From: Betaproteobacteria bacterium
Lineage (GTDB): Bacteria > Pseudomonadota > Gammaproteobacteria > Burkholderiales > Casimicrobiaceae
Assembly: GCA_013298145.1 (NCBI GenBank)
Contig: JAAFJO010000001.1
Location: 558,001-622,000 of the forward strand
Length of the DNA stretch: 64,000 nt
Reading direction: 5' to 3'
Below are positions 25,731 through 34,169 of this stretch, piece by piece. Numbering within the stretch: the first letter of the stretch is position 1; each line of letters begins with the position of its first letter. The translations under genes and the position numbers were made by a program. The notes below the pieces were generated by a model. The model worked only from the letters and a program-made list of their open reading frames with translations. It was not told the origin of the DNA and did not search any database.

Positions 25731-27692
25731 ATGAGCAAAATCATCGGTATCGATTTGGGCACGACCAACTCGTGCGTTGCCATTATCGAGGGCGGCCAGC
25801 CTAAGGTCATCGAGAATTCCGAAGGCGCGCGCACCACGCCCTCGATCGTCGCCTACATGGACGACGGCGAAATCACCGTGGGCGCACCGGCTAAACGCCA
25901 GGCAGTGACCAACCCGAAGAACACCATCTACGCGGTCAAGCGCTTGATCGGTCGTCGCTTCGAAGAAAAAGAAGTGCAGAAAGACATCAGCCTGATGCCG
26001 TACGCGATTGTCAAAAATGACAATGGCGATGCATGGGTTGAAGTGCGCGGCAAGAAGCTTTCGCCCCCAGCGGTTTCAGCAGAAACGCTGCGCAAAATGA
26101 AGAAAACGGCAGAGGATTACCTCGGCCATGAAGTCACCGAAGCGGTGATTACTGTGCCCGCGTACTTCAACGATTCGCAGCGCCAAGCCACTAAAGACGC
26201 AGGCCGCATCGCAGGCTTGGAAGTCAAGCGCATCATCAACGAACCGACTGCTGCTGCGCTCGCGTTCGGTATCGACAAGGTGAAAAAAGACGGCAAGTTC
26301 GCCGTGTACGATCTTGGCGGCGGCACGTTTGACGTTTCGATCATTGAGATCGCCGACGTTGACGGCGAAAAGCAGTTCGAAGTACTCTCCACCAACGGCG
26401 ATACGTTCTTGGGCGGCGAAGACTTCGATCAACGCATCGTCGATTACCTCTGCGAAGAGTTCAAAAAGCAATCCGGCATCGATCTCACCAAAGATCCAAT
26501 CGCATTGCAGCGAATCAAAGCAGCAGCCGAGCGCGCGAAGATCGAGCTCTCGTCGAGCCAGCAATCAGAAATCAATGAGCCGTACATCGCTATGGATGCG
26601 ACCGGGCCGAAGCATCTCGCGCTGAAGATCACGCGCGCGAAGCTCGAATCGCTGGTTGAAGATTTAATCAACAAAACGATCGAGCCTTGCCGAGTTGCCT
26701 TGAAAGATGCGGGCTTGTCGATTGGTCAAATCGATGACGTGATTTTGGTGGGCGGTCAAACGCGTATGCCCAAAGTGATCGAAGCAGTGAAAAACTTCTT
26801 CGGCAAAGAGCCTCGTAAAGACGTGAACCCTGACGAAGCAGTGGCTGTAGGTGCTGCGATTCAAGGCTCCGTGCTCGCGGGTGATCGTAAAGACGTGCTC
26901 TTGCTTGATGTGACGCCGCTCTCGCTCGGCATCGAAACGCTCGGCGGCGTGATGACTAAGCTCATCAAGAAAAACACTACGATCCCAACCAAGGCATCGC
27001 AAGTGTTCTCCACTGCGGATGACAATCAAAGCGCGGTGACCGTGCACGTGTTGCAAGGCGAGCGCGAAGTGGCAGCGGGCAACAAGAGCCTCGGTCAATT
27101 CAATCTTGAAGGCATTCCGCCCGCACCGCGCGGTATGCCGCAAATCGAAGTGCAATTCGATATCGACGCCAACGGCATCCTGCACGTAAGCGCGAAAGAC
27201 AAAGGCACCGGCAAAGAAAGCAAGATCACGATCAAGGCGAACTCCGGCTTGAGCGAAGAAGAAATTCAGCGCATGGTGGACGACGCCAAAGCCAACGAAG
27301 CCGAAGACAAAAAGCGCCTCGAAACGGTTCAAGCGCGCAACACGCTCGACACACTCGTGCACAGCGTGAAGAAGAGCTTGGGCGAATACGGCGATCAAGT
27401 CGGCGCGGATGAGAAATCAAAAATCGAAGCCGCACTGAAAGACGCTGAAGAGCTGCTCAAAGATCAAAACGCAGAGAAGGCGGCGCTTGATGCGAAAGCA
27501 GAAACGCTCTCCGCTGCAGCACAAAAGTTGGGCGAGAAAATGTACGCTGCCGCGCAAGCCGAAGCGCAAAAAGCGGGAGGCGCTGAAGCAGCGGGCGGAG
27601 GCGGTGACGCCAAAGCCGCCGGAGGCAAACCCGGCGACGATGCCAAAGTCGTCGACGCGGATTTCACCGAGGTGAAAGACGATAAGAAGTAA
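25731..27692 (+). CDS. dnaK: Molecular chaperone DnaK (Hsp70)
   Basis: This 653-residue Hsp70 folds and protects client proteins by ATP-driven cycling with DnaJ and GrpE. The start has GGAG about ten bases upstream. It shows [13 protein letters not shown], the phosphate loop [24 protein letters not shown], the linker region [19 protein letters not shown] and the glycine-rich C-terminal tail ending [14 protein letters not shown]. dnaJ does not follow; a terminator closes the unit. Confidence 0.99.
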   Translation: MSKIIGIDLGTTNSCVAIIEGGQPKVIENSEGARTTPSIVAYMDDGEITVGAPAKRQAVTNPKNTIYAVKRLIGRRFEEKEVQKDISLMPYAIVKNDNGDAWVEVRGKKLSPPAVSAETLRKMKKTAEDYLGHEVTEAVITVPAYFNDSQRQATKDAGRIAGLEVKRIINEPTAAALAFGIDKVKKDGKFAVYDLGGGTFDVSIIEIADVDGEKQFEVLSTNGDTFLGGEDFDQRIVDYLCEEFKKQSGIDLTKDPIALQRIKAAAERAKIELSSSQQSEINEPYIAMDATGPKHLALKITRAKLESLVEDLINKTIEPCRVALKDAGLSIGQIDDVILVGGQTRMPKVIEAVKNFFGKEPRKDVNPDEAVAVGAAIQGSVLAGDRKDVLLLDVTPLSLGIETLGGVMTKLIKKNTTIPTKASQVFSTADDNQSAVTVHVLQGEREVAAGNKSLGQFNLEGIPPAPRGMPQIEVQFDIDANGILHVSAKDKGTGKESKITIKANSGLSEEEIQRMVDDAKANEAEDKKRLETVQARNTLDTLVHSVKKSLGEYGDQVGADEKSKIEAALKDAEELLKDQNAEKAALDAKAETLSAAAQKLGEKMYAAAQAEAQKAGGAEAAGGGGDAKAAGGKPGDDAKVVDADFTEVKDDKK

Positions 27693-27702
27693 GTGAATGA
27701 AT

Positions 27703-27731
27703 CGGGCTCCTTAGGGAGCCCGTTGTTTTTT
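27703..27731 (+). terminator. Rho-independent terminator after dnaK
   Basis: The stem CGGGCTCC / GGAGCCCG with a four-base loop (TTAG) is followed by TTGTTTTTT. It lies 10 bp after the dnaK stop. Confidence 0.93.
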
Positions 27732-27745
27732 GACCGGAAACAAGA

Positions 27746-28597
27746 ATGAATATCGATCAAATAAAAAGTCATTTGGGACGAACATTCCGTTTTCACGAAT
27801 GGAACGAAAAGACGTTTTTCCGCTTCTCCGTCGTTGTCGTTTTCGTGGGGATGCTCGTAGCTTGGTGGGTGTTGCGCGGTGCAAATTCGTCAATTCAACA
27901 CGGATTTAGGTTCTTTAACGAGAACCTTCCGCTTATGCTCCCGTTCGTCAGCGTCGTCCTCGTTGTGCTACTCAAGCCGGGCGATCTACGAACGCTTAAG
28001 GGATGGCAAGAGCTGTCTAATCACTTTGCCTTAGGACTCGTAAGTTTCGCCATTTGGGCATTTACAACTGCACAAACTACCAGAGAGCCTTACATCACGA
28101 TCAATCCTTCAAGTTTCATTGATAAGAATCACGCGGTGCTGCTCGTGCTAGGCTCGTTCATTTGGGCTGCATTTACCCACATCGTTTCTGCGGCCGGGGA
28201 TGTTGAGAAAGACGCCAAGTCCAAAAGGCGGTGGCAGCTTGTGTCGATCCTTTTGGTTCCAATTTCGGTTGTTGCGATGCTTGCCCCATACCATCTGTTC
28301 GAAACAAAGGAGCAGCTCGAAAAACGAATCGGAGCGTCAGTAGATGAGCGTACGTGGCGGGTGAGTATCCCCTATCGAGATGCGTCACTGAATCAGCATC
28401 TTGGATTGACCGCAACACCTTTGACGATGGTCTACTCTTCCGAGGTCATTGCTCGAACAAAAAAGGAAGCGAAGGAAAAAGCAGCCAAAGCCTTTCGTGA
28501 GGGGACTCTCTATACGCAAAAGTTTTCAAGAATTAGCGAGCGAGCCAATGTCGAAATACTCGATTCATTCGTGTTGGCTGAGCCGCAAGATCCATGA
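27746..28597 (+). CDS. Membrane protein of unknown function
   Basis: This 283-residue protein has about five hydrophobic segments in the first 190 residues (for example FFRFSVVVVFVGMLVAWWVL and LPFVSVVLVVLL) and a soluble C-terminal domain with a charged helix (ARTKKEAKEKAAKAFREG). I do not recognise a family. It lies 15 bp after the dnaK terminator, upstream of a transposase cassette, and its base composition is more AT-rich than neighbouring housekeeping genes. It could be recently acquired. Confidence 0.65.
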   Translation: MNIDQIKSHLGRTFRFHEWNEKTFFRFSVVVVFVGMLVAWWVLRGANSSIQHGFRFFNENLPLMLPFVSVVLVVLLKPGDLRTLKGWQELSNHFALGLVSFAIWAFTTAQTTREPYITINPSSFIDKNHAVLLVLGSFIWAAFTHIVSAAGDVEKDAKSKRRWQLVSILLVPISVVAMLAPYHLFETKEQLEKRIGASVDERTWRVSIPYRDASLNQHLGLTATPLTMVYSSEVIARTKKEAKEKAAKAFREGTLYTQKFSRISERANVEILDSFVLAEPQDP

Positions 28598-28616
28598 GCT
28601 AGCTCCACAGCTCAAC

Positions 28617-28643
28617 CGTAGGGTGCAATCTCATTGCACCTCG
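28617..28643. repeat. REP palindrome 1 (upstream of transposase)
   Basis: GTAGGGTGCAATCTCATTGC followed by ACC: the perfect stem GGTGCAAT / ATTGCACC with the loop CTC, preceded by the GTAG head. It has the same organisation as the copy at 29237-29259. Confidence 0.9.
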
Positions 28644-28698
28644 TAATACTCCGCGCGAAGCGCATTTCTTCTCTCCATCTCGGCTGGTATCAATTTGT

Positions 28699-28721
28699 GG
28701 TGCAATAAGATTGCACCCTAC
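28699..28721. repeat. REP palindrome 2, inverted, abutting the transposase start
   Basis: GGTGCAAT-AAG-ATTGCACC followed by CTAC, the inverted form of REP 1 with its GTAG head facing the gene. The ATG of the transposase directly follows the CTAC head. Confidence 0.9.
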
Positions 28722-29240
28722 ATGCCGGACTACAAACGCATTTGGTTGCCGGGAGGCACCTACTTCTTCACGGTGAATCTTGCGGATCGCTCTTCAGATT
28801 TGTTGATTCGTCATGCCGAACTTTTACGGCATGCGGTTCGACGAACGCGCGAGGCGCATCGGTTTGAAATCGTTGCGTGGGCTGTACTGCCCGATCATAT
28901 GCATGCGATCTGGACTTTGCCGCCCGATGATCACGACTACGCGTTGCGTTGGCGTGCGATCAAAGCGATCTTCTCGCGCGGATTGCCTCGCGACGAATCT
29001 ACACCGACCCAACGCGTTGCTCGCGGCGAACGCGGCATCTGGCAACGACGATACTGGGAACACACGATTCGCGATGATCGGGATTTGGAAAATCACATCA
29101 ACTATGTGCATTTCAACCCCGTAAAGCACGGCCATGTGACCAAGATCGAAGATTGGCCGTTTTCGTCGTTTCATCGCTATCGACAGCGGGGAACGCTTCC
29201 CGCAAACTGGGCGAACCCCGACGATCTTGACTTGTCGTAG
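28722..29240 (+). CDS. REP-associated tyrosine transposase (RAYT, Y1-type HUH)
   Basis: This 172-residue single-strand transposase of the Y1/IS200-like RAYT group has PGGTYFFTVNLADR at the start, the HUH metal motif in VLPDHMHAIW, GIWQRRYWEHTIRDDRDLE and the tyrosine-bearing INYVHFNPVKHGHV. RAYTs recognise and process REP hairpins. Two REPs lie upstream and one overlaps the stop codon (TAG is the GTAG head of the downstream REP). The domain looks intact, so it could be active. The start at 28722 directly follows the inverted REP; a longer frame from 28695 would read through the REP. Confidence 0.95.
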   Translation: MPDYKRIWLPGGTYFFTVNLADRSSDLLIRHAELLRHAVRRTREAHRFEIVAWAVLPDHMHAIWTLPPDDHDYALRWRAIKAIFSRGLPRDESTPTQRVARGERGIWQRRYWEHTIRDDRDLENHINYVHFNPVKHGHVTKIEDWPFSSFHRYRQRGTLPANWANPDDLDLS

Positions 29241-29259
29241 GGCGCAATCTCATTGCGCC
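29237..29259. repeat. REP palindrome 3, overlapping the transposase stop codon
   Basis: GTAG-GGCGCAAT-CTC-ATTGCGCC has the same head and loop as REP 1, with a compensated base-pair change (T to C and A to G) in the stem. The transposase stop codon TAG lies in its head. Confidence 0.92.
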
Positions 29260-29360
29260 TTGTTCCGACCCGCGCGACGCGCACATCTCCAAGCCGTCTA
29301 CCGCTGCATCAATTTGCGAGGCTACGCTGTGCTTCTAGAGGGTGAGACTTGGCACAACCC

Positions 29361-29657
29361 TCACGGCTTCGCGCTGCGGAGCTCTGCGCGAATAGTTTTC
29401 CGAATCGTCTGCAACACGTCGTCCGAACGCAATTTGTCTTTAAGTGCTTCGTTAATCAGCGCTTGGTAACTCGTGCCGAGTTTTTCGGCTTGGGCGCGAT
29501 ATTCCGCTAGTACTGGCGCATCAAGGCGAATCGTAATGCGCTCTTTCTTCTCGCCCGCTTGCAGGCGTGCGAGCGCGGGTACGTCGCGCACGGGTTTCGC
29601 ATTGCCGAAATCCATATCCTTCAATCGCGCATGAAGATTACGTGAACTGTTGCTCAT
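29361..29657 (-). CDS. brnA: BrnA-type antitoxin
   Basis: This 98-residue antitoxin and DNA-binding protein has a basic, variable N-terminus and the ribbon-helix-helix core ERITIRLDAPVLAEYRAQAE, then GTSYQALINEALKDKL. In BrnTA systems BrnA neutralises the RNase toxin BrnT and represses the operon. Its start overlaps the 3' end of the toxin frame by 20 bases, the usual arrangement. The toxin is frameshifted, so this antitoxin may be an orphan. Confidence 0.9.
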   Translation of the reverse strand: MSNSSRNLHARLKDMDFGNAKPVRDVPALARLQAGEKKERITIRLDAPVLAEYRAQAEKLGTSYQALINEALKDKLRSDDVLQTIRKTIRAELRSAKP

Positions 29658-29911
29658 AGGTTTTCCTTTGTTTCGCGTTGGCTTTCCACGACGAAATCAG
29701 CCGGATTTGATTCTCATTGGGTTGCGACCAAACGACAATCAACGTCTTGCCTGAATCACTGCGACCGAGCGTCACGTAGCGTGCTTCGCCTTCCGCATCG
29801 TCGTCTTCGCGCGTGAGTGCGAGCGGATCGGCGAGAACCGTTTGCGCTTCGTCGAAGGTGATTCCCTCGTGCGCAACTGGATTGCGTTTCGCTTTTGCAG
29901 CGATCCCACAT
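29638..29911 (-). pseudogene. brnT: brnT toxin gene with an apparent one-base frameshift
   Basis: The C-terminal frame encodes EGITFDEAQTVLADPLALTR, then ARYVTLGRSDSGKTLIVVW and RLISSWKANAKQRKTYEQQF, a clear BrnT-type ribonuclease. No usable start codon exists in that frame upstream. The ATG at 29911 in another frame begins MWDRCK, matching the WDxxK start of the family, and dropping one A from the AAAA run in TGCAAAAGCG joins it to KRNPVAHEGITF. The gene therefore looks broken by a single-base insertion near codon 5 or 6; a sequencing error in the homopolymer is the alternative. Inactivating the toxin while keeping the antitoxin is a common fate of such modules. Confidence 0.8.
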
Positions 29912-30023
29912 GATTTCCACTTCTCAATTGTATGTACGTTTGTATGCCGCGTAAAGCATCTCTGACCTGTCGATAAGGTTTACACGGATGCCAAAAATTC
30001 GCTAGCGCTGGACAATCTGACGT

Positions 30024-30566
30024 ATGAAATATTTTCGATGCCTCGCTCTGCTCCTCTCCGCAAGCCTTGCCGCCGCTGCATTTGCGCAAACGCCCGCCGT
30101 GCTCAACCACACCATGAACCCCTTGCTCCCCGGCAAGCTGATTGCGTTGTCGCAATATGCGGGGAAGGTGGTGTTGATCGTGAATGTGGCGAGTGAGTGT
30201 GGATTTACGCCGCAATACGAAGGTTTAGAGGCGCTCTACAAGCGCTATCAATCTAAAGGCTTTGTTGTGCTCGGCGTTCCAGCGAATGATTTCGGTGGGC
30301 AAGAGAAGGGAACGAACAAACAAATCGCCGAGTTTTGTAAGGCGAACTTCGGCGTGAGTTTTCCGATGTTCGAAAAGATTGAGGTGCCGATCGCGCAGCA
30401 TCCGCTGTTTGCATCCCTCATCAAAGCGACTAACCAACCGCCGAAATGGAATTTTCACAAGTACCTGGTGGACCGCGCTGGCAAGGTGAGCGCATTCCCG
30501 AGTACGGTAGAGCCGCTCTCACCTTCGCTCACTAAAGCAGTTGAATCGGCCCTAGCATCGAAGTAG
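30024..30566 (+). CDS. Glutathione peroxidase, periplasmic, cysteine type
   Basis: This thiol peroxidase of 180 residues has a signal peptide (about 1-22, ending AAFAQ). The catalytic residues are Cys59 (ASECGFTPQYEGL), Gln93 (DFGGQEKG) and Trp142-Asn143 (PPKWNFHKYLVD). It reduces hydroperoxides, probably with thioredoxin-like donors in the periplasm. No operon partner is seen. Confidence 0.95.
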   Translation: MKYFRCLALLLSASLAAAAFAQTPAVLNHTMNPLLPGKLIALSQYAGKVVLIVNVASECGFTPQYEGLEALYKRYQSKGFVVLGVPANDFGGQEKGTNKQIAEFCKANFGVSFPMFEKIEVPIAQHPLFASLIKATNQPPKWNFHKYLVDRAGKVSAFPSTVEPLSPSLTKAVESALASK

Positions 30567-30684
30567 ATGCTTACATACCTATCAGATTTGGGAGGTTACA
30601 AAAGCTAGTGGGTTCGTAGACTCGACGCGTCGCTTGCACAAGTTCGCGGCGCTTTCTTTAAACAGAGTCACGAGGGATCATTTA

Positions 30685-31011
30685 GTGAAATCAACATTTC
30701 TTGCTGCGGCTTTGGCCGCACTTTCTTTTCTTACTGGGTGCGCAACACCAACGGTAGTGCAGACCAAGCAAATAAACGACTCGGCGATGTCTTGCGATCA
30801 GCTCAAAGCGGCTTACCAAGAAGCGCTGGATTTCGAAACCAAGGCAAGGAAAGAGCGCGGGTTGACCGGAACCAATATCGCAGCAGCTGTCTTCTTCTGG
30901 CCAGCCATGATTGGCACTTACAAAAACTCCGAAGAAGCGATTGACGCGGCAAAAGACCGGCAAAAGCACCTCGAGCGCATCGGTGCCGAGAAAAATTGCA
31001 AGGTCATCTAA
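30685..31011 (+). CDS. Small lipoprotein of unknown function
   Basis: The GTG at 30685, with GAGGGA upstream, gives 108 residues with a lipoprotein signal: a hydrophobic stretch, then LSFLTGC at the lipobox. The mature part includes a helix with conserved-looking KAAYQEALDFETKARKERG, a short hydrophobic segment (IAAAVFFWPAMIG) and two more cysteines. A strong terminator follows. Confidence 0.8.
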   Translation: MKSTFLAAALAALSFLTGCATPTVVQTKQINDSAMSCDQLKAAYQEALDFETKARKERGLTGTNIAAAVFFWPAMIGTYKNSEEAIDAAKDRQKHLERIGAEKNCKVI

Positions 31012-31042
31012 ACGCGCCATTAGTTTGTGCGCGATCAGAAAC

Positions 31043-31065
31043 AGGGCGGCATCACCGCCCTTTTT
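31043..31065 (+). terminator. Rho-independent terminator after the lipoprotein gene
   Basis: The stem AGGGCGG / CCGCCCT with loop CATCA is followed by TTTTT. Confidence 0.92.
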
Positions 31066-31148
31066 CATTGCGTGACGTTTGAGCGGAATCCATCTCGAGT
31101 GTTCGCGCGTAACATGCGCGTCAACTTAATCTCTACTCTGTTGCGCGT

Positions 31149-31559
31149 ATGACTATTGCAATCTTTACCATCTTGCTTGCGGCGCTGATGCCGATTGTGT
31201 GCGCGGGCATCGCGAAGTACGGCATGTTTTCGAAGCATCCGCGCGATGGCGGATTTGACAACCGAAATCCGCGCGATTGGCTATCGAAGCAAGAGGGCTA
31301 TCGCAAATGGGCGAATGCGGCGCAGCAGAATTGTTGGGAGGCGCTGCCGTTTTTCGCGAGCGCCGTGATCGTGAATCACATTCTGGGCGGCGCCGGGATC
31401 ACTGCAAATTTGCTCGCCCTCACGTTCATCGCTCTACGCGCAGTCTTTGTGTATCTCTACGTGATTGGCAAGCAGGCGACGCGCTCGCTGATTTGGCTTT
31501 TGGCGCTTATCGTGAACGTTGCGCTGTTTTTCCTGCCGGTGCTGTTTCAATATCTCTAG
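31149..31559 (+). CDS. MAPEG family membrane protein
   Basis: This 136-residue protein has four hydrophobic segments and the family stretch KWANAAQQNCWEALPFFASAVIV, where MAPEG proteins have the conserved R/Q-x-x-x-N-x-x-E-x-x-P motif (AQQNCWEALP). Eukaryotic members act on glutathione or eicosanoids; the substrate of bacterial ones is mostly unknown. It is monocistronic. Confidence 0.9.
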   Translation: MTIAIFTILLAALMPIVCAGIAKYGMFSKHPRDGGFDNRNPRDWLSKQEGYRKWANAAQQNCWEALPFFASAVIVNHILGGAGITANLLALTFIALRAVFVYLYVIGKQATRSLIWLLALIVNVALFFLPVLFQYL

Positions 31560-31659
31560 TCGCTTCGTCCGGCGTGGGCGGACGTGCGAGCGGATACGTT
31601 GTCAGCCAAAAACGCTCAGCTCGGAATGTGGGCGTGGTTAAATTGATTTCGCTCTTTAG

Positions 31660-31753
31660 CTTTAACCCTTATTAAACCAGGGCAAGCGTCGTTTCTATTG
31701 GAAACGCAAGAATAAAAGAAATCGAATCTCGCCCCAATTAAACATGGGCTAGC
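31660..31753. repeat. AT-rich inverted-pair repeat, copy D (clear representative)
   Basis: The left head is TAACCCTTATTAAACCAGGG and the right head CGCCCCAATTAAACATGGGC, then TAGC. Each head is itself a palindrome around an ATTAAA core, and the two heads are inverted relatives with CG-type bases facing inward. The middle contains a further hairpin, CGTTTC-TATTG-GAAACG. Related copies are at about 6471, 19261, 24375, 42591, 44589, 50159 and 58815. The family shape is that of a REP pair or a very short MITE. Confidence 0.85.
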
Positions 31754-31766
31754 ACCATAAAGCTGA

Positions 31767-32885
31767 TTAGTTCTGTCTCCACGGCAGACCGCGCGCTCGC
31801 CAGCCGCTGGTTGAGTTGCGATGCCCCGCTGCATCGTGATTGCCCTCGAAGCCTTCGAGAATGTTGTACGCGACGAGCCCGAGCTCGGTTGCCCGTTTGG
31901 CTGACGCGATGGAGCGCACGCCCGAACGGCAGAGCATTACGAGCGGCTTGCCGCCCGCAGAATCGGCAAGCGCTTTGATCTGTTCGTCAAAGTGCGGGTT
32001 CGGCACACCGCCCGGCCACTGCTTCCAGGCGACCACCGCGGCATCGGGCACAAAGCCCACCCACTCGCGCTCAGCATCGGTGCGAATATCGACCAGTACG
32101 GCGTCGCCGTGTTGCCACCAGGCATAGGCTGTGGCTGGTGTGACATCGCCCGCGTATCCAGCCGCGTCGCGCACCGAGCCGTCCGCCATCGATTCGGCAT
32201 CGTGGCGCACCCCGAGCCACAAGTTTGCGGGAACCGCTTCATCAATGCGCTTGGGTTTGGGCAGCGATAGCGAGTTCATCGTTGCAACGAATTCGGCCAG
32301 TGACTTACCTGCAATGCGCGAATTGTGTGCGCGTTCGTGACCGACCGTGCTCGACAGACGGCCCCTGTAATCGTGGCCTGGCCAGACCATCGTTTCATCA
32401 GGCAGAGCAAAGAGGACATTCGTAATCGATTGAAAAAGGGCTTCCGCAGATCCGCTTTGAAAATCCGTGCGTCCGCAGCCCTCAATCAACAGTGTGTCAC
32501 CTGTAAACACGTGATTTCGCCAAACGAATGACATACTCCCAGCTGTATAACCTGGCGTGTGTAGTGCCTTGATTTCCTCGGTCCCAAAACGGACGTAATC
32601 GCCATTGTGAAGCTGAGCGCTAGCGCCTGAAATACCGCAGCCTGCTGGAACTGCAGTCTTTGCCCCAGCGTGCTCGACGAGTTGCGCCGCAGAGGTAACG
32701 TGATCCGCATGAGCATGGGTTTCGATCACCCAACTAAGTTTGACGTTATGCGCTTTGAGCGCCGCTAAATCGCGCTCAAGCTGAGTATCAACGGGATCAA
32801 TCAGTACCGCCTCGCGGGATTCAGGATCAACCAAGAGATAGGTGTAAGTGGAGGATTGAGGGTCAAAAAATTGGATCGGATTCAT
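31767..32885 (-). CDS. Persulfide dioxygenase-rhodanese fusion protein with an altered metal ligand
   Basis: This 372-residue fusion oxidises glutathione persulfide to sulfite (ETHE1-like domain, about 1-240) and moves sulfane sulfur (rhodanese domain, about 250-372; active Cys319 in VMLCRSGVRS). The metallo-beta-lactamase motif is ETHAHADHVT (His57, His59, Asp61, His62), with GDTLLIEGCGRTDFQSG (Asp130) typical of persulfide dioxygenases. The expected iron ligand in the TPGHT motif is replaced: the sequence reads HTPGYTAGS, so Tyr113 stands where ETHE1 has its second histidine. It lies next to a CsoR-like regulator and YeeE/YedE genes, a sulfide/persulfide detoxification context. Confidence 0.93.
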   Translation of the reverse strand: MNPIQFFDPQSSTYTYLLVDPESREAVLIDPVDTQLERDLAALKAHNVKLSWVIETHAHADHVTSAAQLVEHAGAKTAVPAGCGISGASAQLHNGDYVRFGTEEIKALHTPGYTAGSMSFVWRNHVFTGDTLLIEGCGRTDFQSGSAEALFQSITNVLFALPDETMVWPGHDYRGRLSSTVGHERAHNSRIAGKSLAEFVATMNSLSLPKPKRIDEAVPANLWLGVRHDAESMADGSVRDAAGYAGDVTPATAYAWWQHGDAVLVDIRTDAEREWVGFVPDAAVVAWKQWPGGVPNPHFDEQIKALADSAGGKPLVMLCRSGVRSIASAKRATELGLVAYNILEGFEGNHDAAGHRNSTSGWRARGLPWRQN

Positions 32886-32925
32886 ATTGAAGTTTTTACG
32901 TTATGTTGAGCGAGGTAACGGCGCT

Positions 32926-33228
32926 CTAGGCGTACTTCGCGAGTAAGGCCGAAACCTCATCGGGCGCTACCTGACCGTGCTCGACCGCGCAACCCACCAG
33001 CGCGAAAAACGACTTGTCGAGCGCCTTTCGCGCGGCGGTGAGTTGCTGGGCGACCGTGTCGCAACCATGCCCCTCTTCGATGAGGCGCGCGACCGCACGC
33101 ACTTGCCCTTCCGCGCGACGCAATCGCGAGATCAGCGCTTGCGCGTGCTCAGGAGCAATTCCTTCGGGAGCAGACGCGGGTTTTCGCGAAGCGGTTACTG
33201 CTTTCTTGATTTTCTTTGCTGAATTCAT
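32926..33228 (-). CDS. CsoR/RcnR/CstR family transcriptional repressor, atypical ligand set
   Basis: This 100-residue all-helical repressor has the family core [22 protein letters not shown]. The first sensing cysteine is present (Cys56, [11 protein letters not shown]). Aligned without gaps to CsoR, the second position (His, +25) is Ala81 and the third (Cys, +29) is Gly85, while an extra cysteine occurs at +24 (Cys80) and a histidine at +28. It is thus not a standard copper sensor. The neighbours point to persulfide or another sulfur signal, as in CstR. A candidate operator lies 9 bp upstream of its start. Confidence 0.9.
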   Translation of the reverse strand: MNSAKKIKKAVTASRKPASAPEGIAPEHAQALISRLRRAEGQVRAVARLIEEGHGCDTVAQQLTAARKALDKSFFALVGCAVEHGQVAPDEVSALLAKYA

Positions 33229-33236
33229 ATTAAGAA

Positions 33237-33254
33237 TATACTCCCTGCAGTATA
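33237..33254. promoter_or_regulatory. Candidate operator of the CsoR-like repressor
   Basis: A perfect 6-bp inverted repeat, TATACT-CCCTGC-AGTATA, in the 43-bp divergent region between the repressor and the YeeE/YedE genes. The A/T ends with a C-rich centre resemble CsoR-family operators (ATAC-C-rich-GTAT). One site could control both directions. Confidence 0.7.
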
Positions 33255-33271
33255 AATTCCAAGCGGCGGTT

Positions 33272-33682
33272 ATGCATCCTTATCTTTGGTCGTTACTGGG
33301 TGGGCTTTTGATCGGCGCAGCTACGTGGATTTTGGTAGCCGGGTTAGGCCGCGTTGCTGGCATCAGCGGGATTGCTGCCAATGCGATGTTTTCGCCGCGA
33401 GAAAGTGGCTGGCGGTTCGCCTTTTTGCTCGGGTTAATTGTGGGCGGCGCATTGTTTGCATTCGCGTTTAACCGTATATCGCCTTCAATCGCACCGAAAG
33501 GTTTGCTTATCGTTGCAGGCCTGCTGGTGGGGTTTGGCACAGTCATCGGCAGCGGCTGCACGAGCGGCCACGGCGTGTGCGGCTTGGCGCGCTTATCGAT
33601 GCGATCGCTGATCTCCGTTTTGAGTTTTATGGCGGTCGGCGCGGCTACGGTCGCTGTGCTTCGCTGGATGCAAGGCGCTTGA
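33272..33682 (+). CDS. YeeE/YedE family membrane protein, N-terminal-type half
   Basis: This 136-residue membrane protein has four hydrophobic segments. The diagnostic stretch [20 protein letters not shown] carries the conserved cysteines of the YeeE/YedE (thiosulfate/sulfur compound transport, TsuA-like) family. Its partner half is encoded two bases downstream. Divergent transcription from the CsoR-like repressor suggests induction by sulfide or persulfide. Confidence 0.93.
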   Translation: MHPYLWSLLGGLLIGAATWILVAGLGRVAGISGIAANAMFSPRESGWRFAFLLGLIVGGALFAFAFNRISPSIAPKGLLIVAGLLVGFGTVIGSGCTSGHGVCGLARLSMRSLISVLSFMAVGAATVAVLRWMQGA

Positions 33683-33684
33683 TC

Positions 33685-34125
33685 ATGGCGCAAGAAAAGC
33701 AACGTTTACTTGTGGCGTTTTCATCGGGGCTTGTTTTTGCAGCGGGCTTAGTGCTCGGTGGGATGACTGATCCAAAGAAAGTGCAGGGGTTTCTTGATAT
33801 CGGCGGCATTGCAAATGGGCGCTGGGATGCGAGCCTTGCCTTCGTAATGGGCGGCGCGCTGCTGGTGTCTTATTTCGCGTTTCGATCCGTAGCGGTGCGC
33901 AATACGCCTTGGTTGGCGCCACGATTTGAGCTTCCCACTCGCCGCGATATCGATGCGCCGCTCGTGGTGGGGGCCGTGATGTTTGGCGCGGGTTGGGGGC
34001 TCGCAGGCTATTGCCCGGGGCCAGCTTTGGCAAGCCTCGCATTTGGCGGGGTGGATGTCGCCTTGTTTGTCGCTGCGATGCTCGCGGGAATGGCGCTTGC
34101 AAAAGGGTGGCAAAGTCGTGGCTGA
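33685..34125 (+). CDS. YeeE/YedE-type membrane protein, second half (DUF6691-like)
   Basis: This 146-residue membrane protein contains the matching motif MFGAGWGLAGYCPGPALASL with a conserved cysteine and, near the start, AAGLVLGGMTDPKKVQGFLD. It starts at 33685, two bases after the stop of the first half. The pair probably forms one transport unit for a sulfur compound. Confidence 0.93.
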   Translation: MAQEKQRLLVAFSSGLVFAAGLVLGGMTDPKKVQGFLDIGGIANGRWDASLAFVMGGALLVSYFAFRSVAVRNTPWLAPRFELPTRRDIDAPLVVGAVMFGAGWGLAGYCPGPALASLAFGGVDVALFVAAMLAGMALAKGWQSRG

Positions 34126-34169
34126 AGATCGCGATATTGTTCTACTGCAGGGGCTGCGCAAATAGTCTG

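Noticed and set aside
29772..30215. A 147-codon minus-strand frame across brnT and the glutathione peroxidase gene
   Set aside because: It is an out-of-frame shadow of brnT joined to the antisense of a clear peroxidase gene.
33993..34169. N-terminal extension of the small membrane protein gene at 34170
   Set aside because: The extension lies within the preceding YeeE/YedE gene in another frame and reads as basic, non-membrane sequence.
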